This document shows, one piece after another, positions 1 through 8,149 of a stretch of 49,945 nucleotides of DNA. Position numbers and translations under genes: made by a program. The number at the start of each line of letters is the position of its first letter. Position 1 is the stretch's first letter. The notes under the pieces are model-generated. The model did no database searches and was not told the DNA's origin. It saw only the letters and a program-made list of their open reading frames with translations. This DNA is from Brasilonema sp. UFV-L1 (GTDB lineage: Bacteria > Cyanobacteriota > Cyanobacteriia > Cyanobacteriales > Nostocaceae): positions 1 to 49,945 of the forward strand of contig NZ_QMEA01000033.1 of assembly GCF_012912105.1 (NCBI RefSeq). Reading direction: 5' to 3'.

Positions 1-450
1 ATGTGGGGCTTCTTTTTGTTTGAGCTAAGGATTTTAGGTAAAGGAGAAACCCAGCGCCAAGCCGTTAGTGAATTACTTGCACTTGCGAGAAATAATCCTT
101 GACGTCAGAACGTCCAACAACTGCTTACGAGTTGGCGTATCACTGTAATTAATCAAAGAAATTTAACTGAAGATGATCAGGAGTTAATTATGAACTTGTC
201 ACAAGCGTATTTGGAATGGCGCGAAGCTACACTCCAAGAAGGACAACAAGAAGGACGACAAGAAGGACGACAAGAAGGACAACGCCTAGTTGTAGAAAAT
301 TTGCTGAGAGTCCGGTTTGGAACTCTGGATGCAGAACTGTTGGGAGTGGTTGAAGCATTAATACAGTTACCACCAGAAGAGTATAGCCGCTTGTTGTTGG
401 AATTCTCCCGAGAAGAGTTGTTGGCTAGGTTTGGATCTAGCAACGCTTGA
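1..450 (+). pseudogene. Rpn-type PD-(D/E)XK nuclease/transposase family, C-terminal part, interrupted by an in-frame TGA
   Basis: The frame starting at base 1 reads through ILGKGETQRQAVSELLALARNNP, meets TGA at 100-102, and continues in the same frame with RQNVQQLLTSWR and then an EGQQEGRQEGR tract to the stop at 448-450. This is the usual C-terminal half of the large cyanobacterial Rpn/DUF4351-like family (recombination-promoting nuclease or putative transposase), which often ends in EG(R/Q)QEG repeats. The N-terminal nuclease core lies before the window or is lost. Because no frameshift is needed and the family text continues after the stop, I read the TGA as a nonsense mutation. A shorter product could start at ATG 190 (86 residues), but it would lack the nuclease domain. 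The exact subfamily is uncertain. Confidence 0.65.
235..282 (+). repeat. 12-bp tandem repeat, four copies, coding
   Basis: Four direct copies of CAAGAAGGACRA (235-246, 247-258, 259-270, 271-282) encode the QEG(Q/R) run in the Rpn-family remnant. Such repeats expand and contract by slippage, and they keep the frame because the unit is four codons. Confidence 0.9.
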
Positions 451-534
451 GAACAAGAGTCGCAAACACTAACAACTGTGGCTCTATCATTACCAGTTAG
501 TATTGATTGAAAGTACAACGATCATGATAGAGCC

Positions 535-1101
535 GTGACAGCAAACTCAACTGATAACTCATCTTCTGTTTTTCGACTCTCTCCTTTGATTAGAATCACA
601 CTTTTGTGTCTGTATGTGGCGCTGACTACACCATTACCTTTTCTGTCCCAAGTAACAGCCGCACCCGTACCACCAACATTGTTATGGGTGGGAATTATCG
701 TGGGTTTTATTGCCCTGTATGCAGCGTTGAGTGAACGCGTTATTGTAGATAACGAGGGAATTCAAGTGACTTATCCTCAGTGGGTACCGCGTTTTTTCCG
801 CAAAGGCTGGTCTTTACCTTGGTCTGAAATTAAAGAGTTAAAACCCCGCACAACTGGTCAAGGAGGGATCGTTTATTACTTCCTGACTCCAGAAAGAAAA
901 GCTTATTTACTACCCATGCGTGTAGTCGGGTTTGCCCGTCTGGTAAAACTTGTGCAAGATAAAACAGGGATAGATACAACAGATGTCTATCCCTTAGCAC
1001 AACCGTGGATGTATTTAATTTTACTTGTTTTGACGCTATTTTTGCTATTGGTTGATGGCTGGGCGATCGCCACAGCTTTATCACTGGGCAAGATAACTTA
1101 A
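535..1101 (+). CDS. Conserved cyanobacterial membrane protein of unknown function
   Basis: A 188-residue protein starting at GTG 535; the upstream ATG at 524 runs into a stop in its own frame. Two hydrophobic segments lie near residues 20-42 and 48-68, and a third near 157-183. Between them is a soluble section with a W-x-E-I-K-E-L motif (SLPWSEIKELKPRT), reminiscent of a bacterial PH-like (bPH) fold, in which a tryptophan-containing strand follows a membrane anchor. I do not recognise a named family. It precedes the ABC ATPase at 1238 on the same strand by about 140 bp, so co-expression is possible. No catalytic residues can be pointed out. Confidence 0.7.
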   Translation: MTANSTDNSSSVFRLSPLIRITLLCLYVALTTPLPFLSQVTAAPVPPTLLWVGIIVGFIALYAALSERVIVDNEGIQVTYPQWVPRFFRKGWSLPWSEIKELKPRTTGQGGIVYYFLTPERKAYLLPMRVVGFARLVKLVQDKTGIDTTDVYPLAQPWMYLILLVLTLFLLLVDGWAIATALSLGKIT

Positions 1102-1237
1102 AGTGTCATACAAAGTCAGCAACCGATGACTCTGGCTGCGCGCTCATTCAAAATTCAAAATCATTTTTGAATGAGCTAATTTCCCTGTAGGGATTTCGAG
1201 TGAAACTCAAAGGACAATTCTTACACAAAGGTTTAAT

Positions 1238-2041
1238 TTGGAAACTCAACAAGATGCGCAGACGGGAAAATTCACCCTTAAACCACAACTGCGCTTGGAA
1301 CAAGTCAGTCTTTTTGCCAGTTTGAAAACCCAGATTAAGGCTAACCAAGCAGGATATCCAATTTTACAGGATATTTCCTTTGAAGTCTTGGAAGGAGAAC
1401 GTGTTGCCGTTGTCGGACCATCTGGAGCCGGGAAAACTCATTTATTGCGCCTGCTGAACCGTCTGAGTACACCCACAAGCGGTAAAATCTATTTGGAAGC
1501 TCAGGAGTATGCTCAAATTCCTGTGTTGCAACTACGCTCTATTGTAACACTGGTACCCCAAGAGTCCAAGCTATTGGGAATGACTGTGCAAGAAGCATTG
1601 GCTTACCCCCTAGTTTTGCGTGGTGTCCCCAAACAAACAATTGAGCAACGCGTGAGTCACTGGATAGAACAGTTGCAAATTCCAGATGAATGGCTAACGC
1701 GGACTGAGGTGCAACTTTCTGCAGGTCAAAAACAGCTTGTGGCGATCGCCCGTGCGTTAGTTATTCAGCCGAAAATTTTATTGCTAGATGAACCAACCTT
1801 TGCTTTAGATATAGATAAGGCTGAGCGTCTGGTGGAAATTTTCAGCCAGCTTCCTCAAAATTATCAAACAACAGTTTTTATGGTAAATCACCAGCTAGAG
1901 TTAGCTGAGAAGTTTTGCACACGGCTGTTGTACTTACAGCAAGGTCGCTTACTTGTCAATCAAGACGCGTCTGAAATCAGCTGGGTTAACTTAAAAGAAA
2001 ACTTAACGCAAGCAAAAGCCCAAGATGAATTTGGATTTTGA
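1238..2041 (+). CDS. ABC transporter ATP-binding protein
   Basis: A 267-residue single-domain ABC ATPase. Walker A is GPSGAGKT at residues 60-67, the signature is LSAGQ at 160-164, Walker B is LLLDEP at 181-186, and the switch histidine is in MVNHQLELAE near 226. The N-terminal 20 residues are poorly constrained. I use the TTG at 1238, but a start nearer the LRLEQVSLF segment is possible since no clear ribosome-binding site is visible. The general look (short helical domain, PQESKLLGM at the Q-loop) resembles the YbbL/FetA and PstB-like group of exporters or importers. No permease is adjacent, so the substrate is unknown; the membrane protein at 535 is a possible but unsupported partner. It converges with the response regulator at 2129-2896. 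Confidence 0.85.
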   Translation: METQQDAQTGKFTLKPQLRLEQVSLFASLKTQIKANQAGYPILQDISFEVLEGERVAVVGPSGAGKTHLLRLLNRLSTPTSGKIYLEAQEYAQIPVLQLRSIVTLVPQESKLLGMTVQEALAYPLVLRGVPKQTIEQRVSHWIEQLQIPDEWLTRTEVQLSAGQKQLVAIARALVIQPKILLLDEPTFALDIDKAERLVEIFSQLPQNYQTTVFMVNHQLELAEKFCTRLLYLQQGRLLVNQDASEISWVNLKENLTQAKAQDEFGF

Positions 2042-2051
2042 ATTTTGAGAT

Positions 2052-2103
2052 TGCTTCGCTAGCCCCTTTGGGGGCGCTGCGCAAACACTCGCAACGCTGC
2101 GCG
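2052..2103. repeat. Interspersed GC-rich palindromic repeat
   Basis: The stretch GCTAGCCCCTTTGGGGGCGC can fold on itself (AGCCCC/GGGGGC around TTT) and is followed by the decayed reverse motif GCAACGCTGCGCG. It is a short dispersed repeat of the type common in Nostocales intergenic DNA. It sits between the convergent ABC ATPase and response regulator genes, where it could help end transcription. Confidence 0.6.
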
Positions 2104-2128
2104 ATTTTGAATTTTCCCTATTCCTCCT

Positions 2129-2896
2129 TCACCGCTGAGTACTCAGCGTCGAACGTTGATTGCTGAATCTTTCTTTTGGTAACTTTGTTGGTGAGTGTGA
2201 AATATTAGCATTTAAAATTTCCATGTTAAATCTGTATCCTACATTGCGAATAGTTTGAATTAAACTAGGTTGACGGGGGTCTAATTCGACTTTTTTCCGT
2301 AATGATAAAACATGAGTATCAATGGTACGTGGATTATCTATAGCATCAGGCCAAGCACGGCGTAACAGTTCTGATCGACTTAAAGGGACTCCTCCAGCTT
2401 GTGCTAAAACGTAGAGCAAACTGAATTCCTGAGGTGTTAAATCGATAAACTCTCCTTGAAAGCGAACGCGACGCTGTACCAAATCAATTTGCAAGGAACC
2501 ATAATCTAAATAAGCTGGTGCAACAGGTGTGCGCTTACGACGAATAAGTGCTTCAACCCGTGCAAGAAATTCCTGCATACCAAAAGGTTTACAAAGGTAA
2601 TCATCTGCTCCCGCTTTTAAACCAGCGACGATATCAACTTCATTATTACGAGCAGATAGCATTAGAATGAGAGGCTGTTGTTGACGATGTAACCAACGGC
2701 AGAATTCAATGCCATCACCATCAGGTAAGTCGGCATCAAGAATAACTAATGTTGGTTGATGGCTTAAAAACACTTCTCTGGCTTGATAAATACTCGCGGC
2801 TTGATGCACCCGATAGTCCAGTTGTTGCAAGTGCCAGCCAAGCAATGACCTCAGATGGGGATTTCCCTCAACGATTTCAATACAAACCGAACCCAC
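2129..2896 (-). CDS. nrrA: OmpR/PhoB-type response regulator, probably NrrA (Rre37 group)
   Basis: A 255-residue protein from GTG 2896. The receiver domain (about 1-120) has the phospho-acceptor D54 in VILDADLPDGD, S81 and K103 (LCKPF). A winged-helix Trans_reg_C domain follows (about 128-225; DLTPQEFSLLYVLAQ and RTIDTHVLSLRKKVE, ending RNVGYRF). The acidic pocket has only E10 (IEIVEG) instead of the usual acidic pair. Three things suggest NrrA, the nitrogen-responsive regulator of heterocyst induction and sugar catabolism. These are my memory of that protein's N-terminus, the neighbouring convergent ABC ATPase (the same arrangement as I recall around all4312 in Anabaena 7120), and a perfect NtcA-dependent promoter directly upstream. 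The C-terminal 25 residues are low-complexity. The family assignment is firm; the specific name is likely but unproven. Confidence 0.75.
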   Translation of the reverse strand: MGSVCIEIVEGNPHLRSLLGWHLQQLDYRVHQAASIYQAREVFLSHQPTLVILDADLPDGDGIEFCRWLHRQQQPLILMLSARNNEVDIVAGLKAGADDYLCKPFGMQEFLARVEALIRRKRTPVAPAYLDYGSLQIDLVQRRVRFQGEFIDLTPQEFSLLYVLAQAGGVPLSRSELLRRAWPDAIDNPRTIDTHVLSLRKKVELDPRQPSLIQTIRNVGYRFNMEILNANISHSPTKLPKERFSNQRSTLSTQR

Positions 2897-2928
2897 GGTG
2901 GCAAGACCCCTTAGCGTATATGAATTTC

Positions 2929-2971
2929 AAGGTAACAAAGCCTATGTCTTAGGTTTTGTAATCCTTGTTAC
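2929..2971 (-). promoter_or_regulatory. NtcA-activated class II promoter for the response regulator
   Basis: On the minus strand GTAACAAGGATTAC (2971-2958) is a perfect GTA-N8-TAC NtcA box. After a 23-nt spacer comes TACCTT (2934-2929), matching the TAN3T -10 element. The consensus for NtcA-activated promoters is GTAN8TAC-N20-24-TAN3T. A start site about 6-7 nt further on would give a leader of roughly 25 nt before GTG 2896. This fits NrrA, which is known to be under direct NtcA control. Confidence 0.75.
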
Positions 2972-3356
2972 CTCAATTGCTATTGGATTCATATTTACTA
3001 ATAACAATACTGGCAAGGCGTTTAATTAATGGCTTGCCCAAAGCCAATTTAGTAATATTCTTAAATTTTTGTTAGACTTGGCAAAAATGCTTTTGATTAC
3101 AAACCCTGCCTTACACTGGGTGCTATTTAACGAAGGAGTGCCATTCAATAAGCTAACCTTTACCAAAAAAATCTTCAAATTTGCAGTCAAACCATATCCG
3201 ATATCGTGGTACAGATTGGTACTCACACTTTCCAAGGCAGTTAGGTTATTGGTTAAGGAAATTATAACAATAACTTACCGGATAATCATATTCCCCGTTT
3301 TATGGAATAGGATCGAGATAATCTGTAGCTGCTCTAGAGATTTCCTTTAGGAGGGA

Positions 3357-3698
3357 ATGTCGTCTTTTAGTGAATGCCAAACTAAAAGTAAGGCTTCCCA
3401 TTTGAACTCGAATAAATTACAATCCTCTATTCCAGATAGTTTTCCAACAGCAGTTATGCTCCAAGACACACAAACCATTCGCTATTACCAAAGACTAACT
3501 GACGCCTTCGTCGAGTTGTGGAATCGCGGTTATCGCATGGATGATATGCGGATGTATTTGGATGGCTATATAGCCGCACTGCAACACGGTAACGCCATTG
3601 AACCTTATCTGATTCATCGCTTAGAAGAGGAGGCTAATCGCTACTTGCACGATGTTTCAAACTTCACAATGACGCAACTACAACCGGATTACTATTAA
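3357..3698 (+). CDS. DUF6761-type small cyanobacterial protein
   Basis: A 113-residue protein whose last 80 residues (MLQDTQTIRYYQRLTDAFVE, then RGYRMDDMRMYLDGY and ending PDYY) are a strongly conserved, helical, single-domain cyanobacterial family that I recall as DUF6761. The function is unknown. Two starts are possible. ATG 3357 has an AGGAGG at 3349-3354, but only 2 nt away. ATG 3456 (residue 34) begins exactly where the family usually begins. The extra N-terminal 33 residues (serine- and asparagine-rich) look non-conserved, so 3456 may be the real start. No signal peptide or membrane segment. It is followed by a hairpin and the convergent glutaredoxin gene. Confidence 0.75.
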   Translation: MSSFSECQTKSKASHLNSNKLQSSIPDSFPTAVMLQDTQTIRYYQRLTDAFVELWNRGYRMDDMRMYLDGYIAALQHGNAIEPYLIHRLEEEANRYLHDVSNFTMTQLQPDYY

Positions 3699-3816
3699 TA
3701 TCTGACTTTTGTTATCAATAGTACCCGTACGTCAATGCAGATGATTATATCACAACCCAATTATTTGCATGGCAGCGTGAGAACTTTTGGACATATTTCT
3801 TTACAATTACAGCAAA

Positions 3817-3900
3817 ACAGTCCTGAGTAACGAGTCGTGAGTAAAAAGTGAGTTGATTAATCACCTCACTGGTTACTCAAAACCCAGCACTCAGGACTGT
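3817..3900. terminator. Bidirectional hairpin between convergent genes
   Basis: ACAGTCCTGAGT (3817-3828) pairs perfectly with ACTCAGGACTGT (3889-3900). Inside are further pairs (GAGTAAC 3825-3831 with GTTACTC 3872-3878, and TGATTAATCA). It lies between the stop codons of the convergent genes ending at 3698 and 3920, so a shared terminator is the simplest reading. No long T-run follows. Confidence 0.5.
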
Positions 3901-3919
3901 CTTTGCTAAGAACTAACTC

Positions 3920-4243
3920 TTAAGAAGCGAGTGCGACTTCTACCATTTGCTGCAATTCGCCTTTCTGGTACAGTTCAATGAGGACGTCTGAACCACCAAC
4001 GAATTCACCGTTGATGTAGACTTGAGGAATTGTTGGCCAGTTGGAATAGTCTTTAATTCCTTGACGGATTTCGTAGTCATCCAAAACATTAACTGTCTCG
4101 AAAGGAACTCCCAATGTATTTAGGATTTGGACGACGTTGTTAGAGAAGCCACACATAGGCATTAACTTGGTTCCCTTCATGAAAACCAAAATTTTGTTTT
4201 GTTGTAGCAAATTATCAATTCGCTCTTTGAGTTCTGGCGTCAT
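3920..4243 (-). CDS. grxD: Monothiol CGFS glutaredoxin (Grx4/GrxD family)
   Basis: A 107-residue monothiol glutaredoxin with the active site CGFS at 31-34 preceded by KGTKLMPM, the cis-proline loop [11 protein letters not shown], and [19 protein letters not shown] glutaredoxins bind a [2Fe-2S] cluster bridged with glutathione and hand it to Fe-S targets or to BolA partners in the cytoplasm; they are poor disulfide reductases. The gene lies 94 bp downstream of bolA on the same strand, which matches the well-known Grx-BolA complex. Length is typical for the single-domain class, and the ATG start gives the standard [10 protein letters not shown]-terminus. Confidence 0.93.
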   Translation of the reverse strand: MTPELKERIDNLLQQNKILVFMKGTKLMPMCGFSNNVVQILNTLGVPFETVNVLDDYEIRQGIKDYSNWPTIPQVYINGEFVGGSDVLIELYQKGELQQMVEVALAS

Positions 4244-4320
4244 CGTCTTTTTGTTTCCTGATTTGCTTTTAGTTTAATTGCTGATGTTGTCTTTTGCCTT
4301 GCATCATTAGTCCTAACAAA

Positions 4321-4341
4321 TGACTCATGACTCATGACTAA
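4321..4341. repeat. Heptamer tandem repeat (TGACTCA)
   Basis: Two perfect units and one near-perfect unit of TGACTCA (4321-4327, 4328-4334, 4335-4341), of the short tandemly repeated type seen in heterocystous cyanobacteria. The last unit overlaps the bolA stop codon (4338-4340). A reverse-complement relative, GGAGTCA, recurs at 15999-16030. Confidence 0.75.
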
Positions 4342-4589
4342 TGATTGTTTTGCCAAGCATCGGGGGTATACGTTTTTAGTGCTAAAGCATGAATCGCTTC
4401 ACTAGACATGGCTTCTTTAAGCGCACCATAAACTAACTGGTGCTGTTGTACCAGTCCTTTATTTGCAAACTGCGATGAAACGACTGTCACTTGATAGTGA
4501 TCACCGCCTCCAGTCAAGTCTTGTACTTGAACTAGGGCGTCTGGCAGTTCTACCTTAATCATTTCCTCTACTTGCTGCGGACTTATCAT
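4338..4589 (-). CDS. bolA: BolA/IbaG family protein
   Basis: An 83-residue BolA-fold protein. Landmarks are the N-terminal [17 protein letters not shown] helix, [15 protein letters not shown], and the C-terminal [13 protein letters not shown]. BolA proteins form Fe-S-bridged heterodimers with CGFS glutaredoxins, and the partner gene grxD lies just downstream. I chose ATG 4589, which has an AGGA at a good distance. The reading frame stays open back to a TTG at 4610, which would add seven residues not typical of the family. The length and the invariant histidine in SEAIHALAL are normal. Its role in cyanobacteria is presumably redox or iron signalling, inferred from the family. Confidence 0.9.
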   Translation of the reverse strand: MISPQQVEEMIKVELPDALVQVQDLTGGGDHYQVTVVSSQFANKGLVQQHQLVYGALKEAMSSEAIHALALKTYTPDAWQNNH

Positions 4590-4828
4590 CGCAATTCCTG
4601 ATTTTCTCAATCCCTAATAGGGATTGTAACTCCTCCCGTCTTTGAGCAATTCAAAATATGTTTTACTGACACGCTTTGCTTGGCGTGCAATTTCCTTATG
4701 AGGGACACAATTCTATAACTCAGCAGTATAAGAACATCTCACCACCCCCAATAATCTCATCCGATCACTCGGCTGAATGACAACTAGGGATTAGAGGCAG
4801 TGGTGAGCAAACGACGGAGGCAATTTGA

Positions 4829-5476
4829 TTATTTCTTTTGAGGGTTCTTTTGAGGAGAGGAAGAAGGAGAGGCAGAAGGAGAAGGTGAAGAGGACGCGCT
4901 GCTACCTCCCCTAGAAAAAGGAGCATCCACGAAACCCAATTCTAATAACTGCTGATAAGCTTTTTTACCTAAATCACGTGTTGGGTTTTGACTCTTAACG
5001 ATTTGCACAAGTAACGGTACAGCTAATTCTGGCTTGTTTTGCGCTCTATGTACCAATGCTAGCTGGTAGGTGGCTTCATCTCGCATTTGGGCAGTTTCCA
5101 GCGCTTTTTTGCGTTGAGCATCAGCAACTCTATTGTCAATTCCAGAAAAACTAGAATTTAGTTCTTGATAAAAATTAGAGAGCTGATTAAAGACAGCTCG
5201 TGCTTCTTGAAGTTTCTTTGCGGCTGTGTCGTAGTTTTGGGAAGAAACTGCATTACTTGCTTCTGTCATCAGACGCTTCCCTCCGTCAAGGCTCAACAGG
5301 CTGTTATTTTGTGCTGTCGGACGGAGGTTGTTTGGATCGTTCGGATCTATGGGTTGTGGTTGGCTAGAGCCAGTGGGTAGCTGTACTTGAGCATTAACAG
5401 GTGATAACAAATTCAGTGCTGCTATCACTGCTAAGGCAGTCAAGCGAAGTATAGGAACGGTTGCACAGAAGTTCAT
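4829..5476 (-). CDS. Secreted or periplasmic helical-repeat protein, function unknown
   Basis: 215 residues. A signal peptide (hydrophobic 10-27, cleavage likely after SPVNA-Q) is followed by a proline-rich linker. Next come three or more helices (about 60-170: ASNAVSSQNYDTAAKKLQEA, QLALVHRAQNKPELAVPLL) in a TPR-like pattern, and a Ser/Pro low-complexity tail ending QKNPQKK. Conserved proteins of this shape occur across cyanobacteria without assigned function. TPR-like repeats usually mediate protein contacts, here probably in the periplasm. Transcribed alone; the next gene on this strand is 380 bp upstream. Confidence 0.75.
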   Translation of the reverse strand: MNFCATVPILRLTALAVIAALNLLSPVNAQVQLPTGSSQPQPIDPNDPNNLRPTAQNNSLLSLDGGKRLMTEASNAVSSQNYDTAAKKLQEARAVFNQLSNFYQELNSSFSGIDNRVADAQRKKALETAQMRDEATYQLALVHRAQNKPELAVPLLVQIVKSQNPTRDLGKKAYQQLLELGFVDAPFSRGGSSASSSPSPSASPSSSPQKNPQKK

Positions 5477-5856
5477 GAGGTCATTTAGAAAGATAACTAA
5501 AAAACAGTTATGGAAACTTCGGGTATCTTAACTCTGTTTTGAACTTTGACAAAACAAAGCTTTATCATTCGGCTTCTCTGATTTAGACTGAACATCAATA
5601 AAATCAGGTTCCCATAGCTTCTGCATACTACCGACTAAATTACCGCTATGAACGAACGCACAAATTCTGGTGATTTTTCAACTTTGATTGTCAAGTGATC
5701 AACAAAGCATCAAAACTATACTTGACATAGCCGACTCCAGTCTGCTTGCAGATATTCAGGTTAGTATTAACATCACCGATGATTTTTGAGAGGATTTAGA
5801 AATTGACTGAAATTACCCAAACAATCAGCAAGTGTGTCACAAAACTGCACATTAGG
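5477..5856. other. Gene-free interval, presumed promoter region
   Basis: 380 bp, AT-rich, with no convincing reading frame, RNA gene or strong hairpin. It must contain the promoter of the secreted protein (start 5476) and the 3' end of the acyltransferase transcript. Nothing more specific can be supported. Confidence 0.4.
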
Positions 5857-6630
5857 TTAACTATTTGCAATTTCTGCAAATGCACGAGGAGTGATTTCTA
5901 ATTCCTGATAGCTTAATTTTTGGAGTGCTATTGCCAAATCACCAGTCAGACGTTTGGCATCCTGTTTTAACGAGCCTTTAGCGTAATCTGCGACTTTTAT
6001 TGAAGATCCGATGTGAATACTCACATCTGTACCCCATGTCGGGTAAGGTTCGCTGTAATTGATGCCGACGGGTACAATCTTTATGTCTAATCCAGGATGA
6101 TTGGATTGAGCACTCAAAGCTAAACGAGCAATTCCTGGTTTTAACGGTTGAACTTTGCGATCGCGAAAAATACCCCCCTCTGGAAAAATAACCAACATTT
6201 CTGCTTGTTCAAGGAGTTCAACGCTATGACGCAGAGTCGTAATTGAGGGGCGTTGAGGATCTACAGAAAACCCCCCTAAGCGTCGAACAAACCAGCCTTG
6301 CAACCCTTGGCATTCAGTGATAGTGACCATGAATCGCAAATCTCGTCCAGTGACACAGCGACCTGCTGCATAAGGTAATAGCAACGAATCCCAACGTGCT
6401 CGATGCGTAGGAGCAAGGATAACAGGACCAGTTTTAGGAAGATTTTCTTGTCCAGTGACTTTAATACGTCCAAAGAAAAATGGTAGAACAACATGACCTC
6501 CCAAGAAATACACCACAGGACTTAACCAAGGAGAAATCTCAGAGGTTCTAATGTGAGCCACCTTGGTATTTTCTGTTGTAGTAGCTGGATCATTACAGGA
6601 AGTATCGGAGGAAGAGTTTAACTCAATCAT
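5857..6630 (-). CDS. 1-acyl-sn-glycerol-3-phosphate acyltransferase family (PlsC-like)
   Basis: A 257-residue LPLAT-superfamily acyltransferase. The catalytic HX4D motif is H76-RARW-D81 (APTHRARWD). The acceptor-binding motif is FPEGG at 148-152, and PVGINYSEP follows. Such enzymes acylate lysophosphatidate, or related lysolipids or glycerol derivatives, at the membrane. A hydrophobic stretch (SPVVYFLGGHVVLPFFFG, about 37-54) anchors the N-terminus. Cyanobacteria carry several paralogues. The FPEGG here is followed by IFRD instead of the more usual TRS, so this could be a lysolipid acyltransferase other than the housekeeping PlsC. Upstream, 110 bp away, is tadA on the same strand. Confidence 0.85.
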   Translation of the reverse strand: MIELNSSSDTSCNDPATTTENTKVAHIRTSEISPWLSPVVYFLGGHVVLPFFFGRIKVTGQENLPKTGPVILAPTHRARWDSLLLPYAAGRCVTGRDLRFMVTITECQGLQGWFVRRLGGFSVDPQRPSITTLRHSVELLEQAEMLVIFPEGGIFRDRKVQPLKPGIARLALSAQSNHPGLDIKIVPVGINYSEPYPTWGTDVSIHIGSSIKVADYAKGSLKQDAKRLTGDLAIALQKLSYQELEITPRAFAEIANS

Positions 6631-6741
6631 GACGGTGGCGACTGGCTGTTAGGTTGAATACATTCAAAACTCTGTTAATTACACCGTAGGTTTTCTTCCG
6701 TGACTTGTGTAGCGTCTGTTGGACAGTTTTACCTCTGTCCG

Positions 6742-7227
6742 TTAGTTAGAAAAATGTCGTCGATTGGCAAACCAAGCTTGTAATTGCTGACGACAGGAGG
6801 ATTCTGAAATACCCCCAATGACACGCAAGCGGTGATTGGAAGCAGCGCTATCGGGTATATTAGCAACGGTACGAATGGCACCAGTTTTGGGGTCGTCCAC
6901 GCCGTAAACTAGAAGTCCTATACGTGCCTGTACAATAGCACCTGCACACATTGGACACGGTTCCAGAGTGACGTAAAGGGTACATTGATTCAGACGCCAA
7001 GTTTGTAACTTTTGAGCAGCTGTTCTAATAGCAATAATTTCTGCGTGCGCTGTCGGGTCATTGTCACGTTCTTTCCTATTTTCTCCTTCTGCAATTAAAC
7101 TTCCAGACGAATCAATCACAACAGCACCGACAGGAACTTCATCTGCATCACCGGCTATTTGCGCTAACTCTAAGGCGCGACTCATCCATTGACGATGTAT
7201 GAGATATTCTGAATACTCGATGAGCAT
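6742..7227 (-). CDS. tadA: tRNA-specific adenosine deaminase TadA
   Basis: 161 residues with both zinc and catalytic motifs of the cytidine/deoxycytidylate deaminase fold: HAE at 61-63 (E63 is the proton shuttle) and PCPMC at 90-94. TadA converts A34 to inosine in the anticodon of tRNA-Arg(ACG), which is essential for decoding CGN codons. Supporting family signatures are VPVGAVVID, NDPTAHAEI and LEPCPMCAGAI. The C-terminal RQQLQAWFANRR helix is also typical. It lies 18 bp after the stop of grxC on the same strand, so the two are probably co-transcribed. Confidence 0.93.
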   Translation of the reverse strand: MLIEYSEYLIHRQWMSRALELAQIAGDADEVPVGAVVIDSSGSLIAEGENRKERDNDPTAHAEIIAIRTAAQKLQTWRLNQCTLYVTLEPCPMCAGAIVQARIGLLVYGVDDPKTGAIRTVANIPDSAASNHRLRVIGGISESSCRQQLQAWFANRRHFSN

Positions 7228-7245
7228 ATTCTTATCGGTGAGCAG

Positions 7246-7560
7246 CTAAACAGCCGATTGAGCAAGAAGGGGGTCTAACTGACTTTGCGTGTCTAGCTTA
7301 TAAAGGTCATCACAACCGCCGATGTGCTGATTGTTAATAAAAATTTGCGGAACCGTCCGGCGTCCATTCGCACGTTCTGCCATTTTTGCTCTGGCTGCTT
7401 CATTTCCATCAATTTTGTATTCTGTAAACTTGACACCTTTCCACCACAACAGCATCTTGGCGCGGATGCAATATGGGCAAGTTTGCCAAGTGTAGATTTC
7501 CACATTGGCTTTAACGGCTTGTGGATGGCGATTTAGGAGAGTATTAAGAAAATTCAACAT
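7246..7560 (-). CDS. grxC: Dithiol glutaredoxin 3 (CPYC)
   Basis: 104 residues from ATG 7560; the frame is open to a TTG at 7590, but the added residues look non-conserved. The active site is C28-PY-C31, the cis-proline is in RRTVPQIFINN, and the glutathione-binding GGCDDL follows. It reduces protein disulfides and ribonucleotide reductase using glutathione. The lysine after CIRA, and WWKGVKFTEY, are in line with the cyanobacterial GrxC group. The N-terminal 20 residues before VEIYTW are longer than in E. coli but common in cyanobacteria. It is the second glutaredoxin within 4 kb and is distinct from the CGFS protein. Confidence 0.9.
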   Translation of the reverse strand: MLNFLNTLLNRHPQAVKANVEIYTWQTCPYCIRAKMLLWWKGVKFTEYKIDGNEAARAKMAERANGRRTVPQIFINNQHIGGCDDLYKLDTQSQLDPLLAQSAV

Positions 7561-7768
7561 AATATCTGTAAGATTATTTTTGTAAATCAATCATGATTCA
7601 TCTGTCTTTAGCCTAATTCATTGCTGGCACAAATAGAGATTAGTAACCTAAAAATGCAGTTTATTTGCCCTTAGCCCAGAAGCTTAAGGCTACACGAGAC
7701 TTACGCCTGCGGAGGCAGGCTCTTTGAGTGCATCTTGATACGGATTTTACGTCAAATAATAGATTTTT

Positions 7769-7996
7769 TTACTTAGTATTCTCTTTCTCTAAAATAAGTT
7801 CATTTTCTAAAATCAGACTATAAGGCCATGTCAAAGCTTCCAGAAAGCAACCTATCATTGTGACTATTTTTGCAGCCCAAACTATAGGAAAATTTGTGTA
7901 TTCGTCTAATTCCCTTAATTTTTGTCTAAATCCAACCCATTGGATAACGACACCCAAAAGATAAGAAGACAATGCTATTAATATTTCAATTGACAT
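7769..7996 (-). CDS. Small membrane protein, function unknown
   Basis: 75 residues with two predicted membrane helices (about 3-22 and 38-62) separated by a charged segment (RQKLRELDEY), so probably a hairpin in the membrane. The start ATG 7996 is preceded by GGAG at a suitable distance (GACGGAGAAATTTATATG), which supports expression. I recognise no family. Isolated on its strand, between grxC and a MITE. Confidence 0.5.
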   Translation of the reverse strand: MSIEILIALSSYLLGVVIQWVGFRQKLRELDEYTNFPIVWAAKIVTMIGCFLEALTWPYSLILENELILEKENTK

Positions 7997-8149
7997 ATAA
8001 ATTTCTCCGTCACTTTCACGTCATCAGGCATAAAATGAGTTGGCAATAGTAGATACAGCGAAACTCAGCTCAATTTCAGGTAAAGTTCGCCAGAAATTTC
8101 TATAATTTTTTGGTAACTTTTACTTATGAATAGAATTGACCCACTTTAC

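Noticed and set aside
2898-3029. 43-residue frame from GTG 2898 that would encode a single membrane helix
   Set aside because: It lies inside the response regulator promoter (NtcA box and -10), starts 2 bp from the divergent gene's start codon, and has no ribosome-binding site.
3069-3350. 93-codon open frame upstream of the DUF6761 gene
   Set aside because: No recognisable domain, no ribosome-binding site and AT-driven composition; AGGAGG at its end belongs to the next gene.
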